Origin: Rhizophagus irregularis
Taxonomy: Eukaryota; Glomeromycota; Glomeromycetes; Glomerales; Glomeraceae
NCBI RefSeq assembly: GCF_026210795.1
Contig: NC_089441.1
Coordinates: 3,534,001-3,598,000, forward strand
Length of the DNA: 64,000 nt
Direction: 5' to 3'
Position numbers and translations under genes: made by a program. Below, piece by piece: positions 34,137 through 46,968 of this stretch (positions are counted from its first letter, which is position 1; every line of letters begins with the position of its first letter). Under the pieces are notes generated by a model, which was given only the letters and a program-made list of their open reading frames with translations, was not told the origin of the DNA and ran no database searches.

Positions 34137-35863
34137 ATGGCTGACTCTGAAATTCCAGAGCTAGTAGAAGTAATTCCAGATTCAAGTAGCGTGTATGTTT
34201 GTAGCTTTATTTTATTCTATTTTTTATTAAAACTAACTTTTGATCTAAAGAAGCAATCCTGTTCAAGAAAATGAAAAATTAAATATCGAAGGAAATGTCG
34301 GTTCTAAAGTTCCAATAACAATAGTTACTGGTTTCCTTGGGTCGGGTAAAACAACTTTACTCAATTACATTTTGACGGAGCAACATGGTAAAAAGATCGC
34401 AGTAATATTAAATGAATTCGGAGAAAGTAAGTATATTATTTTTTTATAGTTAGTATTAGTCTTTATTCATTTTGTAATTATATATTCTTATATATTTTTC
34501 ATAAGGTAGTGGAATAGAAAAATCATTATCAATAAGTCAAGATGGAGATTTATTTGAAGAATGGTTAGAATTAAAAAATGGTTGTTTGTGCTGTTCTGTT
34601 AAGTAAGTTGATTGATCAAAAATTTTATTAACTCAATCTATAATAGTTCTTTTATAATAAAATTTTAATTCTATAAATAGAGATAATGGAGTTAAGGCTA
34701 TTGAAAATTTAATGCAAAAGAAAGGAAAATTTGATTATATTTTATTGGAAACAACAGGATTAGCAGATCCAGGTCCAATAGCCTCAATGTTTTGGTTAGA
34801 TGATGATTTAGGCGGCGATATATATTTGGATGGTATTGTAACATTAGTGGATGCAAAGTATATTCAACAAGTAAGTTATGAATGTATTTTGTAAAGAATA
34901 TATATATATATTTATGTTCTTTTTATTCTTTTTATCAGTATTTATTAGAAGAAAAGGAAGATGAACCAATTAACGAAGCAGTAAGGTAAATAAGTGTTAA
35001 ATGCGATAAGTGATAAAATGATAGTAGCTTTGTATGTAATTTAACACCGAAATATATTTTTAAAAGACAGATAGCAATAGCAGATAGAATAATAATAAAT
35101 AAAATGGATCTAGTCACACCTTCAACATTAAACACTGTACAAGCACAAATAAGGTAAATATGGCAGTTAACTCTTTACATATTAAAGATGAATTTTACTA
35201 ACAAGTATCACATTGCTTTAATAGATTAATTAATTCAGCCGCAGATATATTAAGAACAGAAAAATCAAGGTGCTTGTCATAAAGTCGTGCACATATATTA
35301 TTCCAATTACTAATTGTTTTGTTACTTACGTAGAGTTCCATTAAATTTCATATTAGACATTCACGCTTACGATTTTAAACAAGTTCTAACACTAAATAAT
35401 TCAGAACCAAATGTCTTGGGATCGGAAACACAATCTCATCATCATATAGAAAAGGTTTGTCACTTTTGCTTTAAAATTAAATATGTTTCTGTAATCTCTT
35501 ACATTGAGTCTTTTTAAAAATAAATTAAAGGAAGTAAGAACCATATGTTTATCAGAGTTTCCTGTAAAAACTATTGATATACCAAAATTTGAACGTTGGA
35601 TACAATGGATATTATGGGAGAAAACTATTCCAATTACTTCCTCTGATAATATTACGATTCTTAGACTTAAAGGTATCCTAACTCCAATTTCAAATCCAGA
35701 TTCACGAATTGTAATTCAGGGAGTTCAAGAATTATATGATTTACAACAAGCTCCTTCATCGTCTAGTAATGAAACAATTGATGACAAGATAGTTATCATT
35801 GGAAAAAATTTAGATTACCAAAAATTAAAACAATCTTTATGGAATTATATGGGTTGGTCTTAA
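34137..35863 (+). CDS. ZNG1: COG0523/CobW-family GTPase, zinc metallochaperone ZNG1 (CBWD)
   Basis: Nine exons: 34137-34192, 34254-34426, 34506-34602, 34681-34870, 34939-34985, 35067-35153, 35225-35269, 35334-35454, 35531-35863, giving 382 residues. The G1/P-loop is [20 protein letters not shown] follows, then the metal-binding GCLCC motif (CxCC), the Walker B-like ETTGLADP, and NKMD for guanine recognition. A His cluster ([11 protein letters not shown]) and a C-terminal CobW domain (RLKGILTP...IQGVQELYD) complete it. ZNG1 uses GTP hydrolysis to hand zinc to methionine aminopeptidase. The N-terminal acidic PELVEVIPD resembles the CPELVPI-type motif that contacts Map1, without its Cys. Divergent from CutC. 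Confidence 0.94.
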
Positions 35864-36002
35864 TCTATAAAATCTATTAAATATTATAATGTTTATTTGT
35901 TTTTATAAAAAAGAAAATATTATAAAATGAGGAAAATGTCAACAATTGAAAAAAGAACAAATAATACAAATGAAGTAGACAGTAAAAATCTTTTTTATGC
36001 AA

Positions 36003-36970
36003 TCAAAACGTGTCATCTTCATCTTCAACATTCAAAAAATATACTCCATGGTCCGCCGAATCAATATCCACTGAGGCACTTGAATCTCTAATATTATTGA
36101 AATCTACTGTCGCATTACGAGCCTTTATATTCCTCTTGTTTCTATTTTAAATAAAGAAAGAATTATTAAATATTTCTATTTTCCAGAAATAAATAAAACA
36201 AAGTAACTTAGCTTACTTTCTTAGCACTACTAATAATCTTCCAATTTGTATAATATTTCTCAAAACTAATAAAACTAAATCAAATACTTCTTCACCTTTA
36301 TGAGAACATCCGCCATCAATAATAAATAGTAATGTAGTTATACATAAAATTACAAGAATTATATCGATTGTATTAAATATAGACTTCCAGAATAACTACA
36401 AAAAAGACCATTACTTAGAAATTGTCGCTATAATATTAAAAGAAAGATGTAATTTACAAACCTTTCCTAATGCTAAGAATCGTGTTATAACTTCAGCTAT
36501 CATTACTGTGTTAATTATAACTTCAAGAATGAGAAAGCCTGTTGTTTGACTATTTATAAAAGAAACAAAAATTAATAGACAATAACGATTTCTTTATAAA
36601 TCTAATTAAGTATAAACATACCATTCATTTGTTAAGGACTTTATTAAAAAATCGGATCGGAAAGTTTGAATGAATATATGATATTATATAACAAACATAA
36701 ATAAAATAAAATAAACCAACCAGAATGATAGAAAACACGCTCAAAAAAACCATTCCTAAATACAACCAGGTATAAAACCTTGAATATATAATTCTATTTG
36801 CTATTCCATGAACAATTTCTTTTCTTGATAGGGAATGCTGTGTACGAGGTGTATTTCTTTTTCAAAATAAAATTTGATTAAAAAAATAAATAAGGTAAAA
36901 GAAGTTAGGATAGTAGAACTTACAGTGAGTTTGAAGTTGCAACAAGATTGTCGGTCTCAGCTTCTGACAT
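36003..36970 (-). CDS. Voltage-sensor/ion-channel-like four-helix membrane protein
   Basis: Six exons: 36970-36924, 36856-36721, 36638-36622, 36549-36462, 36395-36217, 36141-36003, giving 201 residues. One exon is 17 nt. The first hydrophobic segment is YTWLYLGMVFLSVFSIILSL. The second (LILEVIINTVMIAEVITRFLAL) resembles S2 of cation channels. FWKSIFNTIDIILVILCITT is S3-like with its Asp. LRNIIQIGRLLVVLRKNKR is S4-like with spaced Arg/Lys. There is no pore region, so it may be a stand-alone voltage-sensor domain. Short proteins of this kind occur widely in fungi, function unknown. Divergent from TMEM62, with a CACGTG palindrome 60 bp upstream. Confidence 0.8.
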
Positions 36971-37466
36971 CTTTAAAATTGAAAATACTAAGAAATTTGG
37001 AAACGCCGCCACTTTTTAATAACTTGATTCGATCACGTGATCGCGAGTCTTGCAAAAAAAAAAAGTTGAAAGCATTTTGATTGGTGACGATCTCACCTTT
37101 TGTTGATTATGAAGAGGACCAATCTTTTTTTTTGCTGGCCAAAGAATTTCGATTGGAATATTCTCTAGCCTGACTCATTAAAGTTTAAAATGGCAACACC
37201 AAAATGAAATCTACGGATGTTCACAAAACTTACACATGACACGCGAATTTGTTCTCCTTTAAGGTATAGCTTCTATCAAATCTAGAAATATTCCCATTAT
37301 TTAACTCTTTATGCGGAAAAGTGTTGTCCACTAATTTGTATCACTTGACCAGGTAAAAAAAAATTATTTTCTGAATTTTAATCACAATACTGAATGAATT
37401 ATATAAAAAGCTCGCTAAACTAAAAATTGAGGGGGCAAGAATAAGTTTGTCCCCAACCGAAAAAGA
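36971..37466. promoter_or_regulatory. Divergent promoter region with a 14 bp CACGTG palindrome
   Basis: 496 bp between the voltage-sensor gene (-) and TMEM62 (+). At 37030-37043 lies the perfect palindrome CGATCACGTGATCG, containing the bHLH/Cbf1-type core CACGTG. Gene-free otherwise. Confidence 0.4.
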
Positions 37467-39947
37467 ATGCGCAGAATTATTTTACCGATTTTATTGATAC
37501 CTTTAACATTATTCTGTTGGTTTCGCGCATATTACTTACATAAAAAAGCAACATCTTCACTTTTCGTGAAAGGTGAAAAACAAGTTCAAGATGTATTACA
37601 TACTTCACCTTTGACAAGCACTGATCCGGTTTTACAGAGGTTTGATAATATCACCATAAGCGACAGTAAAAATAATCTGTTTTATTTTATGCAGGTGAAT
37701 TTTTGAAAATTTTCCATTTCTTTAATGACACGGCTTTTTTATTGAAATTTTTACAAATTAACCCTTATTTAGATTACAGACTTGCATATATCGAAATTTC
37801 ACAAAACTGGCGGTACTTCGCACTTTTTACATTTCCTTGCGACAGTTCTCCCTGTGATTAAGTCGCCAGCATTCGTTTTGGTCACTGGCGATTTGACTGA
37901 CGCCAAAGATGAACATTTTGTAACTTCACAACAATTCGTTGACGAATGGGTAACATATCAGACCGCATTACAGGTAATTAACCCTAATTTAACTAGCTTT
38001 GTTGATCTATCAGAATCTAACAAAAATTATATAGGAATCAGGTGTTCTTAATCGGCCAAGATTTTGGCACGATCTGCGTGGAAATCATGATTGTTTCAAC
38101 GTAGGATCGTGGGAAAGTGAACAAAACATGTATAAAAAATATGGTGTAGGAAAGCGAGAAGGATTCGATTTTATAGTAGAAAAGGATTTTGGTCGTTATA
38201 GATTTGTTGGAATTGATGCTTGGTAAGTACTTCTTAATGAAGAGTTTGTTGTATTTGCATTTAACATTTAATTAATTAGTTGCTATTAAAGTCCTAAAGC
38301 GGGAGTAGCTCGACCCTTTAATTTTTTTGGTTATTATGAGACAGATGATATGGATCGACTAGCTAATAAGTTATCTAACTCGTCATTGTTTTCAAATCAC
38401 ACATTCCTTGTAAGTAATTATAAGGGTAATCTGCTTTAATGTATTTTATATTTATGGAAAAAAAAATTTTTTTCATTAGCTTGCACATTATCCAACGGCA
38501 ACAACATTATTTGGAAAAACTTCAAAAGGCGAAACATTTAGCGATATTTCAAGATATATTAGTGTCTATATGTGCGGCCATTTACATAAATTAGCTTGGG
38601 GTAAGCAATGTAGAGTCGTTTAACATTTATTCGATTAAAATTCTTATCGTACTTGTTATTTATATAGGTTTGGGAGATCAACTACAAACATATCAACCAA
38701 CTCATTATTTAGAGTTGGAATTAGCAGACATGAAAGTTAATGCTATTTATCGTATTCTTGCAATTGATCACGATCTTGTAAGTTTTACGGATGTGGAATT
38801 ACCATTACATGAAATTCCCTTGAAGACACCACCACCACCTGCGCCAGGATTTTCGATACTGCCGGAAAAAATAGCTTTTCCTCCAGTAATCTTAATAACA
38901 AATCCAAAAGATTCAAGATATTTCATGAAATACCATGAACCCGTGCATAGAATTAAAGAAAGTTCGCATATAAGATTATTAATATGGTCAGATCATGATA
39001 TCGAGGAGGTTGAAATATTTTTGGATGGAATAAAGCATAGTGAGCAGATTATTTACAGAGGCAATTCAAAGGAAGACAAAGAAGACTATATTCCACTTTG
39101 GGTGGCATCATGGAATCCTAAGCAATTTGATGATAGAAAAGAACATTATATTGTTGTAGAAGCACGTGATATAATGGGGCAAAAAGGAAAAAGTAAAGTG
39201 ATATTTCGCGTTGATGGAGAAAGAAGTGATATGCGAGGTGGTATAAGTGAATTTTTGATCGGTCTAGATTGGGCTTTAGTGGTAAGTTCTAAATTAAATT
39301 AAATTAATTAAATATTTTCGATTTATGCGATTATTTATTTCAAGGTTCTCACTTTATAGATTCGAACTACGTATATTTTTGGACATCTATTTACGACTTT
39401 AAACATGCTTTTTACAAAACTCTATGTTACATTCCACCCGCGTCATCCATTAGCTCTTGTATCATTCCATAATTCACCGAAAACTTTTGTTCAATCTTAT
39501 TTTAGAAAGACATTTCTTTTAGCATCACAGCCTATTTTCTTTTACACGCTCTATTTCTATCTTCTATCATCAATTACACTTCCATGGTTTATGGGAAATA
39601 TGATATCAACTGAAGGAGATGATGGAGTTGGACTATTTTGGTTGTTCGGAATTCAACTTAATTCTCGATGGCTCCCGATATTTGACACATGGCGATATGC
39701 ATTAATAGATCAGTTAGTTTGGTCAGTTGGAGCAGTTATAATCTGGTTTATGATAATTACGGGAGAGAGAAAATGGAAGAGAAGATATTGGATTTTGGGG
39801 TTTGCACTTTGGTTATGGAGGGGATCATCTTTGATAAGATTGGCAAATCAATATGGAAATTTAGCTGTATGGACAAATGTACAAACATTATGGTGGGCAT
39901 TTTGGGGATGGTATGGATTGTTAAGAGAAACACAAACACAATTATAA
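37467..39947 (+). CDS. TMEM62: TMEM62-like membrane metallophosphoesterase
   Basis: Seven exons: 37467-37694, 37773-37973, 38035-38222, 38292-38409, 38480-38600, 38668-39281, 39360-39947, giving 685 residues. An N-terminal anchor (IILPILLIPLTLFCWF) is followed by a calcineurin-like phosphoesterase domain. Its metal ligands are ITDLHIS (DxH), VTGDLTD (GDxxD), LRGNHDC (GNHD), LLAHYP and MCGHLH (GHxH), so all five motifs are intact. A beta-rich segment follows, then several C-terminal helices ending WWAFWGWYGLLRE. The order matches vertebrate TMEM62, whose substrate is unknown. Probably an endomembrane protein with the catalytic domain facing the lumen (inference). Confidence 0.92.
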
Positions 39948-40096
39948 AATGATAGATAAATTTGCAAAGTTTTTTTTTTTTGGTATAGAACCACTTTAGT
40001 GCTCATTACTTAGAACAATAAACATAATTTAAAATTTTAGGCTGCATTATTATTTATTAGATATAAATCACAAATAAATAAGTTATTCAAACACTA

Positions 40097-40760
<664 letters not shown>

Positions 40761-41189
40761 GCTAAATAATAGAAATTTTTTTTATTATTTTTTCTAAATT
40801 GAGATTTAAAATTTGTTAAACGAGACAAATAGTTGATATTGAAATGTACCGTTTGAATGACTCTGACATAATTTATTATATGAAAGAGAGGGCTTTGGCG
40901 CGTCGACCATCCTTATCATCCACCAGGGGTGTAGCCCCCTAGTTACACATAAATAGCCGGCATACAGATAAATATACTACGCGTTGTATAATAAACAAAA
41001 TCTTTTTTTTCACCTTTATGTAATGTATCGTTAAAAGCTTAAAAGCTTAAAACAAATATTTTACAGTGAGTAAAAAAATTTTTGGGGTAAAAAATCTACT
41101 GTTCTATAATTAATTTTTTTATTTTGTTTTTATTAGATATCGTACTATGGCTGAAAATATTTCAGAAATACCATGATGATTTTATGATA
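40761..41189. other. Intergenic DNA
   Basis: Upstream of Fap7 and of the MULE remnant. Holds a GC-richer patch near 40890-40970 with a small hairpin (ggggtgtagcccc). No clear transposon terminus found. Confidence 0.35.
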
Positions 41190-43360
41190 AAAGTTCAAGA
41201 ATATGCAAGCTTTTATAATTTTCAAATACGAAAAGAAAAGTAAAGAGAACAATATTAGAAAAAGAACAATTGTATGCTCGCGTGCGGGTATTGCCAGACA
41301 AAAAGATGAGAATATTAATTCAAGAGATCGGCAATCTCAGAGATGTGATTGTCCTTTCCTTATTAGAGCGTCGCTCAACTCACAAACTGGCGTTTGGCAT
41401 ATTTTGGCCATGAAATTAGATCATAGTCATGAAATGGTTAATCCTGAGCACAAAAAATTTCTTCATAACGAAAGGATAATTCCACAGGATATTAAGGATC
41501 GTATTGAAATTTATCATCATGCCAGTTGTAGCGTCCCAACAATTAGATCTATCCTTAAACAAGAATACCAAGGATTAGAGTCATGGATTTATAATGACAT
41601 TTATAATTTTGTATATAAATTAGATGGTAAATTACAACAGCGTTTCTTTGAAGCAAATGAATTTATCAATACTTTAAACAGCTCAAAAGGGAGATAGATG
41701 GATTTGAATATGAAACGAGAATTGATGAAAGTACAAATGAACTTCAAGTAATATGGATGTATCCTGAACAAAAACAATATTGTAGATTTTTAGATGTTGT
41801 TTTCGATAATACATACAAGGTTAATCGATTCAATATGCCATTTGGAATCTTCACGGGAGTAAACAATTTTGGGCAAAGTATATGCTTTGCTGGAACGTTA
41901 ATGTGCCAAGAAACAATTGATAGTTTCACATGGACATTTAAATTATTTCTTAAAATGGTTAATAATCATCCACCAAAAGTAATACTTACCGATGAGGTTA
42001 AAGCAATTTCTCAGGCAATACAAAATAATTTTGGTAATAGTAAACATGTATTATGATGTGGTATCTTCGAAAAAATGTGATTAAAAATTTAAGTGGTACA
42101 TTAGGAGCGCATTGGCATGATTTCACAAAAGCCTTTTATGAGTGTATAAAAGAATATAAAGTTGATAATTTTATGATTAAATGGCAACAACTTAAAGAAG
42201 AAAAATGGGCGTCCCGCTATAATAGAGATATATTTTTAGTAGATATGACCAGTACACAACGTGGAGAGTCCTCATGAAGGGTTATATGGATTCTACTAAT
42301 TCACTTTTAGATTTTCTAAAAGCCTTTGAATCAGCATTGGAGCAACGTAATTCTGATTTACAATTAGTTAAATATTGTCAGAATCATTTAAATGTTATAT
42401 TAAAAACATTGAGTCCGTACAAATATCAGGTAGCGGAAGTATTGACGAATTATGCATTAAAATTAACACAAGAACAGTTATTACAATCTACTGTTTATTC
42501 TTGTGTTGAATTAGTTGAGTTAAGGTATTTTAAATTACTATTTATTTATCATCATTTCTATAAATTAAAATGTAAAGTAATATATAATTTATATAATTAA
42601 ATCCTTTATATTTTATTAGAAGTCAAAATGGCCAATTTTTTCATATTCATCGAATATGAATCTGGAAGAAAAGTTCAATATGATAATCATCATCAATTAT
42701 TTTTGTGTTCGTGTAAGCATACAACCTTTTCGATTAGCGTCACAACAGTGTCACAACTTAATTTAACTAGATTGCCAGATTCATGATTTTATAAACGATG
42801 GCGAAGGATCCAAATAATCTTGTCTTAATTCATTTTGTAATGGTAATCCAGCAATAAATGATTTTAATAATTCTGAAGTGGAAATTTCTGAAGATTATGA
42901 ATATTTGTTATCCAAAACTTTATATGAAATAAAAAGTTTGGTAAAAAAATATCCAGAATCATCAATACATTATTGGAAAATAATTGAAGATAATTCATAA
43001 TCAAACAAAAAGTATCAACACGTTAAAAAACATAATTAATAATCCCTCCAAAAATAATAATTCAAAAAGAAAAGGTATTTATTTATATTTTCAATTTATT
43101 AATTATCATTATTACTAGTATAATTTATTTATGTTCATTTAAGAAATTTTTTTTTAGAAAAAAACAAAAATCAACAAATACTTTAAATAAAAAACAAAAA
43201 GTGTCAATTACTGATAGTAGTGGCTTATCAATACAAGAGAAAGAGAATACAACAAGTTATCAGCAGGGAAATAATGAAAATACATTTAATGCACCTAGCC
43301 CAATACGTCGAGCATTTCAGAATTTACCACAAATCTCTGTAACAGAATTAATGGACTGAT
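41190..43360 (+). pseudogene. Decayed FAR1/MULE transposase gene
   Basis: A FAR1-type DNA-binding segment (KRTIVCSRAGIARQKDEN, CDCPFLIRASLN, LDHSHEMVNPEHKKFL) occupies 41203-41690. The MULE transposase core follows in a shifted frame: DVVFDNTYKVNRFNMPFGIF, then VILTDEVKAISQAI and LRKNVIKNLSGTLGAHW. After 42600 only scattered pieces of the SWIM zinc finger and tail remain. At least three frame changes (about 41680, 42055, 42270) and later stops break it. FAR1-type MULEs belong to the Mutator superfamily. No terminal inverted repeats were found around it, so the element's ends are unknown. Confidence 0.8.
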
Positions 43361-43449
43361 ATAGATGATGGACGTACAAAAAAGGTACAAATTTTAATTT
43401 AATTATAAAAATTAGTTGAAAATTCAAGTATATTTAACGCTATTTTTTA

Positions 43450-44256
43450 TACAAGATGAATTACCATTTCTTTTTTGTGATCAACCTTTACCTAATCCTC
43501 TACCAAAAAAGTTACTTGAATATTTGAAGACATTACGGAGAAAAAGTATAAATAATCTTCATATTGTTTATTTATTTGTATTTTCTAATTAAATCAAATA
43601 TTTGGTTATCTTTTTTAGAGAAAATACTGGAAACCGATCGTGGAGATTTCTGTTTTATGCATCACGCAGAACTCAAAATTGTTCCACTAGGTATAAAGGC
43701 AGGCTATCTCACAAAAATAAATTTCGAAAATCTATCAGATCGGATTGATAATATCAAAGATGATCTATTAATTCTAAATCAGGAAGTTGGTTTCGTGAAT
43801 TAGCATTATCCATTTATAATGAACTTGGACAGCAAGTACACCTATGATATTAATGGGACGAAGCGATGAATTGATTAATTTTATAGCCTGGATATTACGG
43901 TCCAAAAGGTGAAATAGCCATTGCAGTAATTTAACAAAATTATTTTTAAAAACAAATGCTTTAAACATTGTCTAATTGGTTTAATTAAATTTTATTTGAA
44001 AATTTTAACGGTGTTTTTTAATGATTTGATTATTAATTTTGCACTCTCCTGTTCTGTATTTAAACTAAAAGGTCCCTTTGACTGATTTGAAAAAAGCAAG
44101 CCCCTAAAGATAGTTGATTATTTGCATGAAGTACTAGTTCCGGAAGCAATTATACGGCTAATAATTCAGGATTTTAATGGAAAATTGTCATTAGAAGAAG
44201 CAAGAGATATTATGAAAAATAGTTCAGATTTTGGCGCATACATGTATAATGACTAA
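43450..44256 (+). pseudogene. Decayed RTC4-like domain gene
   Basis: Plus-strand pieces read PFLFCDQPLPNPLPKKLL and LEYLKTLRRK. After a possible intron comes ETDRGDFCFMHHAELKIVPL, then FENLSDRIDNIKDDLL, and in other frames DYLHEVLVPEAIIRL and SLEEARDIMKNSSDFG ending at 44256. The CxxHHAEL pattern and order match the C-terminal domain of Rtc4-like proteins, which are numerous in some mycorrhizal fungi (recollection). Frame changes and stops show it is broken. It may have belonged to the adjacent MULE or be an independent copy. Confidence 0.6.
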
Positions 44257-44530
44257 ATATTCTTAAAAAAATTTTATTAGAAAATTATATAGTGTGTCAA
44301 GTAAAAAGTAAAATAAAATTTCTTTATACACTAAAAATAAAGCATATCGCGAAATTTGAGTTGAGACGCCAAAATAATTGATTTCTGTCCAATCAAAATT
44401 CAGTTAAACCCGATAAACCTTTCTCCCAGCGCATTTACGCAAGATAACTATTGCTATTAAAAATTCAAGTGTTAATATCTAAAAAAAACTCTGATTTGAT
44501 TCACCAGACTACGCATCAATATATCTAAGC

Positions 44531-44980
44531 ATGTCCAGTTTAACAGATCCCACATCACTCAACTCTTCGGGAAGTATGCCATTTTGGGCCTTACCCGCTG
44601 TTTTTTCGTTCGTTATTTTGGGGGGATCGTTACTGTGTGGATGATTCTCAAACAAAAAATCTCCGATGAACTCTCCGCTTGTGATATAAAAATTAATACG
44701 TCTACAGTATTACTGCGGAGGTCACCAAGAATGAAATTAATATTAAAATCACGGATGAACTCTCTGCACGTGGCACTAAGATCGCCAATGAATTTCCCGA
44801 ATGTTTATCCGAAATTAATGCTTCTTTTACTGCGGAGCTCGGCAGCGAACTTAATAATAAACTTACCGCAGAAATTGCTAAAATTAATACGCGTGAAGCT
44901 GGTTACTCTGCGGAGGCGCAGAAAATGAGATCAATGATTAGTAGCATGACTACGAGAACATCAAAGCAATTTTACTAGAA
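44531..44980 (+). pseudogene. Remnant of a single-pass membrane protein with repeated coiled segments
   Basis: An ATG at 44531 opens MSSLTDPTSLNSSGSMPFWA and one hydrophobic helix (LPAVFSFVILGGSLLCG), then stops. Related helical repeats continue in other frames: KISDELSACDIKIN at about 44665 and KITDELSARGTKIANE at about 44740. More Lys/Glu/Ala-rich helix follows (ELNNKLTAEIAKIN). At least two frameshifts. Not recognised further. Confidence 0.45.
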
Positions 44981-45888
44981 TTTCATCTGAGTTTACCACA
45001 ATCAATGATTAGTTCTTATAAATAATATGGTTCGACATAATGTTGATAGCATATTTGCTCAAAAGAACTCTTCCGTTCTCTATCCCATCTGATGAATCTG
45101 ATCAACACAGTGTGGCCAACAATTCCGAAGTTTCAAGCCAATCACATGCGAGCTCTTATTCCGGAAGCAATTCATCTTTTTTTGAAAATGTTATCCGTTT
45201 TAAGCAAATTTTTAATTCACTTAGGGGTAGTGATTCACTGATTCTGTTGACTATATGTGTGAAACTGTAGCTCGTGAAATTCGTCAACTTACGGGGAAAA
45301 AGATTGGAGGGCTACTATAAAAAGTTTTTATTATGAAAATATTAGCAGTTTAGATAATAATACTGAGTAGCGGGGAAGGAACTGCCAATATATGGGTTGG
45401 GCTCGGCAGGCTTAATAAGTAGGCATGTTCTTTTATGCCTTTCCCGCTACTCTATCATTTTTTACTTTCATTTTTTACTTGGCCAGCCAATCCTTTCTCA
45501 TGTATTGCTTTACAAAAAATATAATAAAGATTTCACTTTGAATTTTTTAACACGTGTGTGTGTATATAAAAAGAGAAAGCAAAGAAATAACTCGATGCTG
45601 GGACTCACATTAAACAGCCTAGGATCCGCATACTCCCTCCCTCTTTGATAGCATCATATATTTTGCTTATCCTTTCTTAATTGCAAAGGCAAATTATAAT
45701 AAATTTGCAGTTAAATTTGCATTCGTTTTTATTATTTTTCAAATACTTATTGTACATTATTACTTTTATACAAATTACCAATAAAGCAAATCATACAGCC
45801 TACTCTACAAATGATAAGATGCGATACATGAATATATTGGATTAATTGTAGAATAAGTGTTAAAAATTAAACAAACAGTATTTTCATG
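44981..45888. other. Decayed coding traces
   Basis: Short ORFs such as SDESDQHSVANNSEVSSQSH (45090 region) and, in another frame, ETVAREIRQLTGKKIGG (about 45267) look like remains of an old gene. No intact reading frame. Confidence 0.3.
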
Positions 45889-46968
45889 TTAATGCTTCTT
45901 TTTACTCTTTTTCTTTTTTTGTTTTTTTTGGTGCTTCTTTTTTTCACCTATTGAATTCAATTCATGCTTTAGTGATGCCTTAATTACATCAATATCAAGA
46001 TAAGCCTCGGGTGATTTTGCCCATTCCTCAGCTTCTTTATCAAATGCATGTATTGGTATCAACTTGAAAGTATTCTCATCGACATAATAAAGATTATCTT
46101 GATGATAAAGATAATTTATTAAAGCTTCTTCCAAATTATCTCCTCCGCGTATCATGGTATCATCTATGCGAGACCAAAAATAAATGGCACCACTACTAAA
46201 GTCTTCTAGCCAAAAGACTGAATCCTCACATGCAAGCACAAGACAAAAATCAGTAATGCCATACATATCAGTGATGAGTTGAATCTCAACTTCAGCCAAG
46301 ACATTTTTGTTTGACTCATCGCGATATGGTTGTTTATTCTTCAATACTCTAAGAAGTGAGGGCAGATCCTGGGTGTGCTGTATTTCATGGTCATTCTGCA
46401 ATTCAAGCAAGGAGCTTTCACCTTTTATGTCAATATTGTTATTGCACAAGTTCTGATTGGTAGCTCGCGTCTCTGTAATGCTAGATGGAAAAATATGTTC
46501 ATTTTGGCACAATTCCCATACTGCCAGGGCTCTTGATTCTCTTCCAAATTCCCACTCGCATCCCAAGGAAAGAGATGATGGTGTATTAAATCGATTTCCT
46601 GACGCATATTTAATATTTGTCTTTTGGTATTCACCTTCCCTATTAGCGACACTCTGAACGAGATCCTTATGATTTTCTGGCACTTTGATTTTCATGCCAC
46701 ATTTATTATTGTCAGCCATGTTTTGTCGTTGATTTGCAGGTTCTGGGGCGGATTCTGAGCTGTTGGCTCTAAAATCAATATCCACTTCACCAACTGGTTT
46801 AAATGTTGAAATAACCATTTCTCCTGCTGATCGAGAAAAATCAAAGACTTTGAAGGTTTGGCAATGTTGATTGTGTAGAAGAGAGCAAGAGCATCCCATA
46901 TAGTGGCAACTGGGATCATCGCTCCGTCTACGTTCATTTTCAGACATTGAGGACTCCCGTCCCGACAT
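45889..46968 (-). CDS. Uncharacterised 359-residue protein with a Lys-rich tail
   Basis: A single uninterrupted ORF. The N-terminal half is low in recognisable structure but has a Cys/His cluster (CHYMGCSCSLLHNQHC, about residues 21-36). The C-terminal half looks folded: LPSLLRVLKNKQPYRDESN, EVEIQLITDMYGITDFCLVL and AIYFWSRIDDTMIRGGDNLE. It ends in a strongly basic KKKHQKKQKKKKSKKKH-type tail, possibly a nuclear or nucleolar localisation signal. It is flanked by decayed genes and mobile elements but is itself free of stops over more than 1 kb, which argues for a real or recently functional gene. I do not recognise the family. Confidence 0.6.
   Translation of the reverse strand: MSGRESSMSENERRRSDDPSCHYMGCSCSLLHNQHCQTFKVFDFSRSAGEMVISTFKPVGEVDIDFRANSSESAPEPANQRQNMADNNKCGMKIKVPENHKDLVQSVANREGEYQKTNIKYASGNRFNTPSSLSLGCEWEFGRESRALAVWELCQNEHIFPSSITETRATNQNLCNNNIDIKGESSLLELQNDHEIQHTQDLPSLLRVLKNKQPYRDESNKNVLAEVEIQLITDMYGITDFCLVLACEDSVFWLEDFSSGAIYFWSRIDDTMIRGGDNLEEALINYLYHQDNLYYVDENTFKLIPIHAFDKEAEEWAKSPEAYLDIDVIKASLKHELNSIGEKKKHQKKQKKKKSKKKH

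Noticed and set aside
40890-44370. Possible terminal inverted repeats of the MULE (ttggcgcgtc and gacgccaaaa)
   Set aside because: Match is too short and imperfect, and no flanking duplication was seen.
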